In this document: piece by piece, positions 24,756 through 33,261 of the stretch
Position numbering within the stretch: the first letter of the stretch is position 1
How the letters are laid out: each line of letters begins with the position of its first letter
Assembly: GCA_943369665.1 (NCBI GenBank)
Contig: CALRNX020000005.1
Coordinates: 142,881-206,880, forward strand
Reading direction: 5' to 3'
Length of the DNA stretch: 64,000 bases
DNA from: UKL13-3 sp943369665
GTDB taxonomy: Bacteria; Bacteroidota; Bacteroidia; UKL13-3
The notes under the pieces: generated by a model
Seen by the model: the letters and a program-made list of their open reading frames with translations, nothing else
Told to the model about the DNA's origin: nothing
Database searches by the model: none
Program-made: the position numbers and the translations under genes

Positions 24756-27185
24756 ATGACTATTAATACAAGTATTCAAAATGCTCGTGTGTTTCTGTAC
24801 ACGTTGAGTTTTACAATTATATTTTCTCTTTTTTCTTTTCAATCTTCGGCACATTTTGGCTCAAAAGGGCCTTTTGGCGGAACCGTTAGTTGTGCCATTA
24901 CCAAAGATTCATTGGTGTATATCGGAACGGCCAATGGTGGCGTGTTCGAGAGCACAACCAATGCCTTAACAGCATGGAGAGCCCGTCCGGTAGGTCTTAC
25001 AAGCGGCAAAATAAGTGCATTAACACATAGCGGAAGCTACTTGTTTGCAGGAACAGCCGACAGTGGTGTGTTTATTTTTAATGGGTATGTGGGGTCGGAT
25101 CGTTATTGGAATAAAATCAATACCGGATTAACCAACTTAAAAATAAAGTCATTGCTGGCAATTGACTCTATCACCATTATTGCAGGAACGGAAGGAAGTG
25201 GTTTGTTCAAAACAATAAACAAAGGGGCAACATGGACTGCCATCAATAGCTCTCCATTAAATGCTGCAGTTATTACAGGACTTGTTAAAACCGGCAACCG
25301 AATTGTGCTCACTTCATTAACGGGAGGTGTATTTGCTTCGGATGACAACGGGGCTACATGGGTTGATTTTAATGATGCAAATACCTTGAATATTGGAAAC
25401 ACATCCTCTCTTTCTTATAATAGTGTAACAGATGTGCTGTTGGTTTCAAATGCAAACGGGCTGTATTCGGCTTCATCTGTGAGCACTACAAATGCTGTTT
25501 CATATGCGGCCGCTCAAACAAACTTGCCGGCAAACACCATTGTGCGTGGCATATCAAACAATGGAGCCGACTGGTATTTGGCCACAGCCAATGGTGTATA
25601 CACAACTACAGCAGCAATCAACTGGGTTGCCGTTAACAATGGATTGCCGAACACAAACGTGACAGTTATTGCGGCCTTGCAAAACAGATTGATTGCTGGC
25701 GTTGCTGCAGAGGGAATTTATAAAGCAACAGCCGGAACGCACAATTGGACTGCACTCAACTCCAATTTTAACAATCCGGTTACGCACACAATGACTGCTG
25801 CTGGAGATAGCTTTGTTGTTGCGGTAACAGATAAAGGTGTTTATGTGAGCAAAAACTTAGCCACCACGTATGCCAAATCAAACACGGGTTTAACCGATAG
25901 TCTCAATATTAATGATATCATCATCGCTCATGATCTATTATTGGCCGCCACCCAAAATGGGGGAGTGTTTAGTTCGGAAGATAGTGGCGCAACTTGGACT
26001 CCTGTTAATACCGGACTTACGAATCTTAACATCAAAAAACTGTTCAACGCAACGCATCATTTATATGCGATTGACGCAAGCGGGAACATTTTTGAAGCAG
26101 GTTTACATGCTATTAGCTGGGAGGCAATACAAGATGGATTGCCATCAGGCGTAACACCTACTTCAATTGCCTTTTATGGAGGAAAACTGATATTGGGAAC
26201 TTTGGGTAATGGCGTATACATGCGCGATCAACATGAAGGGCCCTGGGAAGCAGCCAACACCGGCTTAAGCACTTTAAACATCACAGCCGTGGCTGCTTCA
26301 GGAAATAAACTTTTTGCCGGAACGAATGGTTCGGGCGTATTTGTTTCTGACTTTGCCGATGTAAACTGGATGCAAACCGCTCCTACAAGTATTTCGCACA
26401 CTACCATGATTGGCTTGAATGGAAATAATATACAAGCAATGGCCAGCTTTGGCGGATACGTGTATGCCAGCTATAAAGGCGGTTTGTTAACCACATCCGA
26501 TAATGGTTCAACATGGATTGCCGGAGGGAATCAATTTAACCTGCCAAGTTTTACGGATGTAACTAAAATTTGTTTTGTCAATACGCGAGTGTTTGTACCA
26601 ACCGAAAACAATGCAGTATACTCAAATGCACTCAGCGAATTACCTGTGCTTCAAGACACCTTAATATTAAGCACAGAAAACCTCGAACTTGAAGCGTCAC
26701 CCGATGAAGAGAATGTGGTTTCGGTAACCAGCAACCGCTCCTGGACGGTTTCTGCAGACCAAACATGGATTACCCTGAGCGAAAATTCAGGATCAATGAA
26801 TGGTGTATTTTTAGTTGCAGTTTCTCCTAACACAAGCCCTTCGCCAAGAACAGGAACCATCACGGTAACGGCAGGCGCAAAAGTTGAAACCATTAGCGTT
26901 ACCCAAGATGGAATGGTGGGATTAAACGATGCTACACAACCATTAACTGCATTTAGTCTTTATCCCAACCCTTCAACCGGATTGTTTACTGTGGATTTTT
27001 CGACCGTTAATGCTGTCGTCAAAACCATTTCTATCTATGATTTTACGGGTAGATTGCTCTCCGAAAAAACGATTCAAAAAGGACTGCTCTCAACAGACTT
27101 TGTGGTTAACTATCCTTCGGGAATCTATTTTGTAAAACTGGATACTGATAAAGGCCTCGTTAGTAAAAAACTAACGGTTCGTTAA
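24756..27185 (+). CDS. Secreted beta-propeller protein with BACON and T9SS sorting domains
   Basis: An 809-residue exported protein. After the signal peptide (about 1-32) come many repeats of a propeller blade with GVFxSxDxGATW-type BNR/YCF48-like cores (for example GVFSSEDSGATWTPVNTGLT) over residues 40-630. Residues about 640-725 are a BACON domain (WTVSADQTWITLSENSGS). The C-terminus (about 735-809) is a type A T9SS sorting domain: SLYPNPSTG, ISIYDFTGRLLSE, PSGIYFVKL, KKLTVR. It is therefore likely secreted through T9SS and attached to, or released from, the cell surface. Ligand unknown. Confidence 0.92.
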   Translation: MTINTSIQNARVFLYTLSFTIIFSLFSFQSSAHFGSKGPFGGTVSCAITKDSLVYIGTANGGVFESTTNALTAWRARPVGLTSGKISALTHSGSYLFAGTADSGVFIFNGYVGSDRYWNKINTGLTNLKIKSLLAIDSITIIAGTEGSGLFKTINKGATWTAINSSPLNAAVITGLVKTGNRIVLTSLTGGVFASDDNGATWVDFNDANTLNIGNTSSLSYNSVTDVLLVSNANGLYSASSVSTTNAVSYAAAQTNLPANTIVRGISNNGADWYLATANGVYTTTAAINWVAVNNGLPNTNVTVIAALQNRLIAGVAAEGIYKATAGTHNWTALNSNFNNPVTHTMTAAGDSFVVAVTDKGVYVSKNLATTYAKSNTGLTDSLNINDIIIAHDLLLAATQNGGVFSSEDSGATWTPVNTGLTNLNIKKLFNATHHLYAIDASGNIFEAGLHAISWEAIQDGLPSGVTPTSIAFYGGKLILGTLGNGVYMRDQHEGPWEAANTGLSTLNITAVAASGNKLFAGTNGSGVFVSDFADVNWMQTAPTSISHTTMIGLNGNNIQAMASFGGYVYASYKGGLLTTSDNGSTWIAGGNQFNLPSFTDVTKICFVNTRVFVPTENNAVYSNALSELPVLQDTLILSTENLELEASPDEENVVSVTSNRSWTVSADQTWITLSENSGSMNGVFLVAVSPNTSPSPRTGTITVTAGAKVETISVTQDGMVGLNDATQPLTAFSLYPNPSTGLFTVDFSTVNAVVKTISIYDFTGRLLSEKTIQKGLLSTDFVVNYPSGIYFVKLDTDKGLVSKKLTVR

Positions 27186-27190
27186 ATTCT

Positions 27191-27235
27191 AACAGTCGGG
27201 CAATGCTGGTTTTGTTTTGTCCGACTGTTTTTATC
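27191..27235 (+). terminator. Intrinsic terminator
   Basis: AACAGTCGG pairs with CCGACTGTT around a 21-base loop and is followed by a T-rich run. It lies 6 bases after the propeller gene stop codon. Confidence 0.75.
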
Positions 27236-27264
27236 ATTCTGTTATTCTTCTAAAACGATACATT

Positions 27265-27864
27265 ATGCGCTTAAAAATTATTTACACTATAAGTTTGATT
27301 GCACTGGTTATCATTACGCTTTCCAACACCAATAGGATTGCATCTGCTGGTGCTCCTATTGGCAGCACCGGAGCTCCGGATGAAGCCACTTGCGGGAAAG
27401 CTGGTTGCCACACCGGGAATAACAATGTAAATACCGGAACGGGAAAGCTCAACCTTCAAATGGATCATTTTTCGGGAACATATCTTCCGGGTAAAATATA
27501 CACGATTACCACAACCATAGAACAACCTCATATCAGTCGTTTTGGATTTGCATTTACGGCCTTAAACAGCACAAAACAGAAAGCAGGTGTGTTGCAAACC
27601 ACAGACGACAACCGCACGCAATTAATGAAGGGAACCAATGCGTTTGAAGGACGGGAATACCTTACCTACAAACCTCTTGGGACCAATCCATATAAAACCA
27701 ATAAAGGACAATGGACATTTTTGTGGAAAGCGCCTGAACAAAATGAGGGGCCCATTACTTTTTATGTGGCTGCAGTGGCTGCCAACAATGACGGAACAGA
27801 TAAAGGCGATGAGGTATACACCGACTCTCTTGTTTTAACATTTCATCCTTCCACTAATCATTAA
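27265..27864 (+). CDS. Choice-of-anchor V (Reeler-like) secreted protein
   Basis: A 199-residue exported protein; the ATG at 27265 gives a proper signal peptide (MRLKIIYTISLIALVIITLS) and lies after the upstream terminator. It begins with GSTGAPDEATCGKAGCHTG, the heme-like CxxxCH entry typical of choice-of-anchor V domains, then a beta-sandwich (YLPGKIYTITTTIEQP ... GPITFYVAAVAANNDGTDKGD). There is no T9SS tail, unlike its neighbour. The two neighbours are clear paralogues in tandem (11-base gap) and likely cotranscribed. Confidence 0.8.
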   Translation: MRLKIIYTISLIALVIITLSNTNRIASAGAPIGSTGAPDEATCGKAGCHTGNNNVNTGTGKLNLQMDHFSGTYLPGKIYTITTTIEQPHISRFGFAFTALNSTKQKAGVLQTTDDNRTQLMKGTNAFEGREYLTYKPLGTNPYKTNKGQWTFLWKAPEQNEGPITFYVAAVAANNDGTDKGDEVYTDSLVLTFHPSTNH

Positions 27865-27875
27865 CCCGCACTCCC

Positions 27876-28742
27876 ATGAAGAAACTTATAGCCATATCCT
27901 CCCTTTTTACTTTAGTTATCCTATTTAGTTCGGCAATTGAAAAAGTGCAAAAAAGCTCTGGACCGCCATCGTGTAATGCGGGAGAGCCGCCTAATAATAC
28001 GAACTGCACAAACTGCCACAATGATGGTGTGGTCAATACCGGATCTGCCAATATCGTATTCGATCTGGGTGGAGCCGACACCGATTATGTTGCAGGGAAA
28101 ACATACACCATCACCGTTTCCGTTTCAAAACCGGGTATGCGCAGGGCCGGATTTCAAAGCATTGCATTGCAGGACAACAACAACAAAATAAGCCCGGGAA
28201 AAATTGTTTTAACAGATGCTGCGCGTACGCAACTGATCGATAAAAACATTCCACATTCCGGAGGGTGCCTGGAGGAAGAACGGGTGTGGATTGAACATAC
28301 CTATGCCGGAAACAGCAGCAACGACTCCGGCATTAGCCGCTGGTCGTACAAATGGACCGCACCATCCGCAGGAGTTGGAGCCATCACCTTTTACCTGGCA
28401 GCATTAGAAGCAAACAACGATTTGAGTGAAACAGGAGACCAGGTATACACCATCAAAAAAACCATCACAGGATTACCTGTTGGCATAAACGAGGCCGAGT
28501 TAATGGCTTCATTTATCATTTCTGCTTCTGCAACGGAAATAAATATTATGAGTACGATTTATCCTCCCGAAAAAATCGCCTTGTTTAGCACTAAAGGTGA
28601 GCTTGTAAAACAATGGACTAAGGATGAGATACCGATGCAGACAACCACCCGCCTTTCAACAGAAAACATCCCCAAGGGTGTTTATTTTGTAAAACTAATG
28701 GGCTCCTTTGGTTCGGTTGTTAAAAAAGTCGCTATTTATTAA
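27876..28742 (+). CDS. Choice-of-anchor V protein with T9SS-like tail
   Basis: A 288-residue exported protein (signal peptide about 1-20). The choice-of-anchor V domain starts with NNTNCTNCHNDG, a true CxxCH heme-c-type motif, followed by the beta-sandwich (YVAGKTYTITVSVSKP ... GAITFYLAALEANND). Residues about 215-288 resemble a T9SS sorting domain (FSTKGELVKQW, PKGVYFVKLMGSFGSVVKKVAIY) although the usual YPNP opening is weak. Paralogous to the preceding gene. Surface or periplasmic redox roles are possible but unproven. Confidence 0.8.
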   Translation: MKKLIAISSLFTLVILFSSAIEKVQKSSGPPSCNAGEPPNNTNCTNCHNDGVVNTGSANIVFDLGGADTDYVAGKTYTITVSVSKPGMRRAGFQSIALQDNNNKISPGKIVLTDAARTQLIDKNIPHSGGCLEEERVWIEHTYAGNSSNDSGISRWSYKWTAPSAGVGAITFYLAALEANNDLSETGDQVYTIKKTITGLPVGINEAELMASFIISASATEINIMSTIYPPEKIALFSTKGELVKQWTKDEIPMQTTTRLSTENIPKGVYFVKLMGSFGSVVKKVAIY

Positions 28743-28765
28743 ATAACAATTCAGCATCTCTAACA

Positions 28766-28802
28766 AACAGGCTATCGGAAATGAAACCGATAGCCTGTTT
28801 TG
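28766..28802. terminator. Bidirectional intrinsic terminator
   Basis: AACAGGCTATCGG pairs perfectly with CCGATAGCCTGTT (13 pairs) around an 8-base loop, with an A-rich left and a T-rich right side. It separates two convergent genes. Confidence 0.85.
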
Positions 28803-28817
28803 CATATCAAAATGTTA

Positions 28818-29426
28818 TTATTTCAGCCTCACCGGAAAAGCAATATCCACATCACTTTCGGGAGAAGGAGTTGTTGTTTTAGGGATACCATCATAATGAC
28901 TTAACACAATGCCCAAACTCCCCACAACAGGTATTGTATAAGCCGGGGTGGCCAAAACAGTCATGTGAAACTCCAAACCTACCGGTAATGGCGGTGTGTT
29001 GTTATCGTAATCCAACCGCTCTATTTCCATTTTATCAGCAAGCACTGCGCTTGGCGTGTAAAAAAACTGATGCACATTTTTTTCTTCTTCTACTTCATTT
29101 GAAATCGTATCCCAAGGCGTTTTTGTTTTATCGAGCAGCAGAATATGAACATGGTATGCTATACCTGTGTCCAATACCAAGGAGTCAATTATAGGTGCAT
29201 TCCCTCCGGCTCCATCCAAATCTTCCCATGATACAGAAAACTGATGAGAAACCTCGTTAGGGTTATCATGATCATACCCTTTAAGTATCACCGTTGTGAT
29301 TTGCTCCTCTGGATTTGTGACAGGAGGCGTGGTTGCATCTTTTTTGTCATCATCCTTTTTACACGATGAGGTAAAAATAAGAGCAGCTATTGCTAAAAGA
29401 GATAGTGTTTGTTTAAGGTAATTCAT
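28818..29426 (-). CDS. Lipoprotein paired with the TonB receptor
   Basis: A 202-residue lipoprotein with a lipobox (TSSC, Cys at about residue 22) and an acidic/Lys linker (KKDDDKKDATTPP). It contains several His-containing segments (GYDHDNPNEVSHQF, HVHILLLD). It starts 5 bases after the TonB receptor stop, third in the His-rich protein, receptor, lipoprotein order. Such lipoproteins accompany metal-type receptors in many Bacteroidota; the role is inferred. Confidence 0.7.
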   Translation of the reverse strand: MNYLKQTLSLLAIAALIFTSSCKKDDDKKDATTPPVTNPEEQITTVILKGYDHDNPNEVSHQFSVSWEDLDGAGGNAPIIDSLVLDTGIAYHVHILLLDKTKTPWDTISNEVEEEKNVHQFFYTPSAVLADKMEIERLDYDNNTPPLPVGLEFHMTVLATPAYTIPVVGSLGIVLSHYDGIPKTTTPSPESDVDIAFPVRLK

Positions 29427-29431
29427 ATTTG

Positions 29432-31780
29432 TTAGTTATTATTTGTTTTAAATACTTGAAATGGAATGGTAAGCCTTACAATAAAATTGCGTCCGGGCTC
29501 ATCGGAGAAATACCTGAATCGATTCAGGTAGTCGCAGTAGGATACATTCATCAGGTTTTTAACACTGGCCGACACCCTTATATGCTGTTTCTTTACCGGG
29601 ATTTCGAACCCCATATTCACATCAAAGAGGTTGTATGCTGGAGGTGGATTTTTATAGTCCATGTTATGCGGAACACGTTGCTGTTCTGCTACGTATTGCC
29701 AGTTCAGTTCAGCAAAAAAATGTTCTACTTTCCATACCGTATTTGTTTGGAATTGTATGCCCAATTTGCCCCTGTTTGCTGGCATATAAATCAACGGCTG
29801 ATCATTTGTTACATCATCGGCATGCAAATAACTAACGGCTCCTGTAGCGACTAAATGATTGCTCATTACATACGAAACATTCACCTCTGCCCCTTGCATA
29901 ACCACATCCGTTTGAGTAAACATAAATGTAGGAAAGGTTCCGCGAAGCGTTATGGTTGGTGGCTGTGTTGGCAATTGGTAAATAAAATCCGAGATCGCAT
30001 TTCTAAATACACTGGTTTCGATAATCCATTTTGCCTGTTGGTATTTAAGGTTCACATCCAAATTGTAGCTCTGCTCCGGTATTAAATTAGAATCACCAAT
30101 TTCATACGTTGCCGTCCCATTGTGCAGGCCGTTACTGTACAACTCGTTTACAGAAGGAGGCCTCCATGCCGATGAAAAGGTGGTGGCTAGTTTCAACTTT
30201 TCTGTAAATGAATAAGACGCGCCTATAATGGCCGTTGCCCGATGATAATCTCTGCTTTGTGTTACGATCTCATTCTTGTTATTGCGTTGGTAAATGGTTT
30301 GGCTCCGCGTATCAAAACGAGACCCAAGCTCTGCCGTCCAACGCCCTTTTGTCCATTTCTCGAAAACAAAAAAACCATACGTATCCGCAATAAAGTTCGG
30401 GATCAACGGTTTTTGGGTTCCTTCGGTATAGTTGGATTGGTGCATCATGCTTGCGCCTAATTTGCCCGAAATGTTTTTCCATTTTTTATGTTCAAACACC
30501 CCTTCATACGTGTAAGAGGTTAAGGTAAGATCATATGCCGGCTTTGTGTGCGTTTGCGATTGCGGATTCCACGATACGCCCAAATCATATTCTTGCCGAG
30601 AGTTTAATTGCCGTGCTGCCTGCAACTCGAGCTTGCCAATCGGGACAACGTTATAAGACAACTTCACGCTTTGAGTTTCGTGCCATACTTGTTGGTAAGG
30701 CTTGCCTATTTCATACGTAAATGGTTTAATCACTAAGGGCTGGTCGCTATTCATTGCCTTTTCCAGATCGGTAGAGCTGCCAACATGTGCCGCACGCATA
30801 ATACCAATGGTTGTATTAAACACACTTGCAAAAGCCTCTATTTGGAGTTTTTTATATGTGTAAGCAACCGAAACATTTCCGTTTTGTTCATCAAATCCTG
30901 TATTGGAGATCACGTAGTCCGGTGCACGAGAATCACCTGCTTTACGCAACGAACCTTGTACCCGCCAACTTAATTGTTGCTGTTTAAAATGCGAACCTTG
31001 CAATAAAGCCGTTGCAGAACCTTGCTTATTATTTGAGAACCCTTGCAACGAAACCTCTCCTTCCACTCCGTTTATGGTTGGATAAGCTTTGGGCGAAAGC
31101 CTGATTGCTCCTCCAATAGCCTCCGGTCCAAATTCTACCGAAGCCGCTCCTTTAATCACCTCCACTTTGTTTACTGCAAACGGATCAATTGCCGGAGCGT
31201 GCTCGCTGCCCCATTGTTGCTCTTCCTGTTTTACCCCATTGTTGAGGGTAACCAACCTGTTGCTATGCAAACCCCTCAAAACCGGTTTTGCAATACCCGG
31301 ACCTGTATTTAACGTTGTGAGACCATTTACATTTTTAAGCAGTTCTCCAAGGTTTTGTCCCCGCATCTTTTCTATTTGCGATTGGCTCAAAACAACACTT
31401 GATTGTGCCGAGTACGTTTTATTGCTTTTAACGGCTTCGCTTTCCACCACAGCCTCATGTAAATGATATCCCGAAGGACAAAGCAATACAATAACCTTTT
31501 GCTGACCAGGCAGTTCAAGGATGTTTTCATAAGAATGGTAACCAATATAAGTACACGACAAATGGTAGTGGCCCGCACGCAACGTGTCGAAAACCACCTC
31601 TCCTTTTTGATTGGTTAAATGTGCATGTGAATGTTTGGTAAGGGTAACCGTTGCATCTTCCAAAAACAATCCTGTAACGCTGTCTTTTACAATGATCTTT
31701 AATGAATAGAGTGGCTTTGCATTTTGGGCAACGACCTCAACAACAAACAAACACAGCACTATCACAAATAGTCTGCGCAT
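29432..31780 (-). CDS. TonB-dependent receptor, probably for a metal
   Basis: A 782-residue outer-membrane receptor. Signal peptide (1-18), a carboxypeptidase-regulatory-like domain (about 25-105, with repeated His, KHSHAHL), a plug (about 120-240, with LRGLHSNRLVTLNNGVKQEEQQWGSEHAPAIDPF, VEVIKGAASVEFGPEAIGG) and a 22-strand barrel ending in a beta-strand with Phe near the end. The plug pattern resembles ZnuD-like zinc/heme receptors. The upstream His/Cys-rich gene supports a metal substrate. The substrate is not proven. Confidence 0.88.
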   Translation of the reverse strand: MRRLFVIVLCLFVVEVVAQNAKPLYSLKIIVKDSVTGLFLEDATVTLTKHSHAHLTNQKGEVVFDTLRAGHYHLSCTYIGYHSYENILELPGQQKVIVLLCPSGYHLHEAVVESEAVKSNKTYSAQSSVVLSQSQIEKMRGQNLGELLKNVNGLTTLNTGPGIAKPVLRGLHSNRLVTLNNGVKQEEQQWGSEHAPAIDPFAVNKVEVIKGAASVEFGPEAIGGAIRLSPKAYPTINGVEGEVSLQGFSNNKQGSATALLQGSHFKQQQLSWRVQGSLRKAGDSRAPDYVISNTGFDEQNGNVSVAYTYKKLQIEAFASVFNTTIGIMRAAHVGSSTDLEKAMNSDQPLVIKPFTYEIGKPYQQVWHETQSVKLSYNVVPIGKLELQAARQLNSRQEYDLGVSWNPQSQTHTKPAYDLTLTSYTYEGVFEHKKWKNISGKLGASMMHQSNYTEGTQKPLIPNFIADTYGFFVFEKWTKGRWTAELGSRFDTRSQTIYQRNNKNEIVTQSRDYHRATAIIGASYSFTEKLKLATTFSSAWRPPSVNELYSNGLHNGTATYEIGDSNLIPEQSYNLDVNLKYQQAKWIIETSVFRNAISDFIYQLPTQPPTITLRGTFPTFMFTQTDVVMQGAEVNVSYVMSNHLVATGAVSYLHADDVTNDQPLIYMPANRGKLGIQFQTNTVWKVEHFFAELNWQYVAEQQRVPHNMDYKNPPPAYNLFDVNMGFEIPVKKQHIRVSASVKNLMNVSYCDYLNRFRYFSDEPGRNFIVRLTIPFQVFKTNNN

Positions 31781-31830
31781 ATTGTTAAATGTTAAATAAA
31801 TAAGAGATGGTGCGAATGCACCCTGCTGAT

Positions 31831-32223
31831 TTATACTAACCTAGGAGGCCCTTTATTGCTGATGAACAAGATCGCCTTCAGCAATTTATCAGCCACAACT
31901 TTGTTGGAAGTTCCTGATCTAAAATCTTGAGCTGCCAGCTCTGTTGAACAAGGCGTGTCAAAGGCTTCAATAAAATGATAGTCACAGGCAAAACACTTTT
32001 CAATTGTGCTTTGGATATGGTACTCATGTCCGCAATCTGCTCCCAGGTCTGTTTGGCAAAAGTGATCATCCAACTCGCAATGATGTTGCGTATCTGCCGC
32101 GTGGCTATGCACAAATGCTGCGTGTTCATCTTCGGCATGGTGGTGCAAAGCGTTGAACGGTATAATGGTTACCGAAAACACAGCCAACAGCAAAATTGCA
32201 ATATGTTGAAATGGTTGTTTCAA
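31831..32223 (-). CDS. His/Cys-rich exported protein
   Basis: A 130-residue protein with an N-terminal hydrophobic signal (about 8-24). It is unusually rich in His and Cys, with clusters HHHAEDEHAAFVHSH, QHHCELDDHFC and CFACDYHF. These look like metal-binding ligands. Start is TTG at 32223, as no ATG is available in frame. It lies 50 bases upstream of the TonB receptor on the same strand, probably first in a metal-uptake operon. It may act as a periplasmic metal trap. Confidence 0.7.
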   Translation of the reverse strand: MKQPFQHIAILLLAVFSVTIIPFNALHHHAEDEHAAFVHSHAADTQHHCELDDHFCQTDLGADCGHEYHIQSTIEKCFACDYHFIEAFDTPCSTELAAQDFRSGTSNKVVADKLLKAILFISNKGPPRLV

Positions 32224-32251
32224 TTCGAAGTGCGAATATCTTCCTTTTTTG

Positions 32252-32269
32252 GAAACATTTTATTGTTTC
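32252..32269. promoter_or_regulatory. Palindrome between divergent metal and FrnE genes
   Basis: GAAACA-TTTTAT-TGTTTC is a perfect 6-base inverted repeat around a 6-base A/T centre, between the His-rich gene (minus) and the FrnE-like gene (plus). A second dyad, ATTCG-AAGTG-CGAAT, lies at 32223-32237. Either could be an operator for a metal-responsive repressor; this is a guess from position. Confidence 0.3.
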
Positions 32270-32298
32270 TCTTTGTTCATATTTTCTCACCTTCTTTC

Positions 32299-33129
32299 AT
32301 GCTGACCAATATCATTAAACCATACCTGTTCCATCGTGTTATATGCATGGTGCTTCTATCAATGGGAACAATGGCCTACGCACAGCAAGGGTCAAACCAA
32401 CAGCATGAAAAAAACAACAAAGCAAAAACAACGAAAAAGATGAAAGTAGAAATTTGGAGCGATGTAATGTGCCCGTTTTGTTATATCGGCAAACGCAAGT
32501 TTGAAGCCGCATTACAACAGTTTGAACACAAAGACAATGTAGAAGTGGTTTGGAAAAGTTTCCAGTTACAGCCGAATATGGTAACCGACACCACCAAAAA
32601 CACCATACAACATTTGGCCGAAAGCAAGGGCTGGACCTTGGCTTATGCAAAAGAAGTGACTTCACATGTTGTCAATATGGCCAAAGAGGTTGGTCTTGCT
32701 TATAATTTCGATAAGGCTGTTGTTGCAAACTCTTTTGATGCACACCGTTTGGTACAATTTGCCAAAACAAAAGGCAAAGGCGATGCCATGGAAGAGCAAT
32801 TGTTTAAAGCCTATTTCATTGATGGAAAAAACACCGCTGATCATCCCACATTAACGGCTTTAGCGGTCGAAATTGGATTGGATGAGGATGCCGTAAAGCA
32901 AGTGCTGGCTACCGATGCATACAGCAATAATGTGCGGGAAGACATTTACCAATCGCAACAAATTGGTGTAACGGGCGTACCGTTTTTTGTGTTGGATAAC
33001 AAATATGCTGTTTCGGGAGCGCAGCCTTCTGAAACTTTTTTAGGCGCGTTAAAACAGGCTTGGAGCGAATCGGATAAAACAGAAACAATTGACGGGGCTG
33101 TTTGCACTCCGGATGGAAAATGTGACTAA
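32299..33129 (+). CDS. FrnE/DsbA-family thiol oxidoreductase with N-terminal export signal
   Basis: A 276-residue protein. The canonical FrnE/2-hydroxychromene isomerase-like core starts at MKVEIWSDVMCPFCYIGKRKFE with the redox motif CPFC, and continues to GVTGVPFFVLDNKYAVSGAQ (cis-Pro loop). The core is preceded by about 47 residues with a hydrophobic segment and QQGSNQQHEKN linker, so export to the periplasm is likely if the 32299 start is used; the ATG at 32440 would give a cytosolic form. A C-terminal pair (VCTPDGKC) recalls the second Cys pair of Deinococcus FrnE. Thiol-disulfide exchange is the expected activity. Confidence 0.82.
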   Translation: MLTNIIKPYLFHRVICMVLLSMGTMAYAQQGSNQQHEKNNKAKTTKKMKVEIWSDVMCPFCYIGKRKFEAALQQFEHKDNVEVVWKSFQLQPNMVTDTTKNTIQHLAESKGWTLAYAKEVTSHVVNMAKEVGLAYNFDKAVVANSFDAHRLVQFAKTKGKGDAMEEQLFKAYFIDGKNTADHPTLTALAVEIGLDEDAVKQVLATDAYSNNVREDIYQSQQIGVTGVPFFVLDNKYAVSGAQPSETFLGALKQAWSESDKTETIDGAVCTPDGKCD

Positions 33130-33229
33130 TACCCTATTGAACATTGAGGGTCTTTTCGGTGATCTTGTACAAAGCCCCTGCCCAAAACATCCTTTTTTAA
33201 CAGTACGATGGAAAGCGAATTTTTAACAT

Positions 33230-33237
33230 TATTTTCG
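33230..33237 (+). promoter_or_regulatory. -7 element upstream of hutU
   Basis: TATTTTCG ends 24 bases before the ATG at 33262. It lies inside any longer reading that starts at the ATG at 33208, which supports the shorter start. No -33 TTG is obvious. Confidence 0.35.
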
Positions 33238-33261
33238 CCCACATTTCTTCACGATTTTTTT

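Noticed and set aside
24900..26600. Repetitive nucleotide pattern in the propeller gene
   Set aside because: It follows from repeated protein blades rather than a CRISPR or mobile repeat; spacing is irregular and in frame.
33208..33261. Earlier ATG start for urocanate hydratase
   Set aside because: It would add 18 unusual residues and overlap a -7 promoter element; the ATG at 33262 gives the normal family length.
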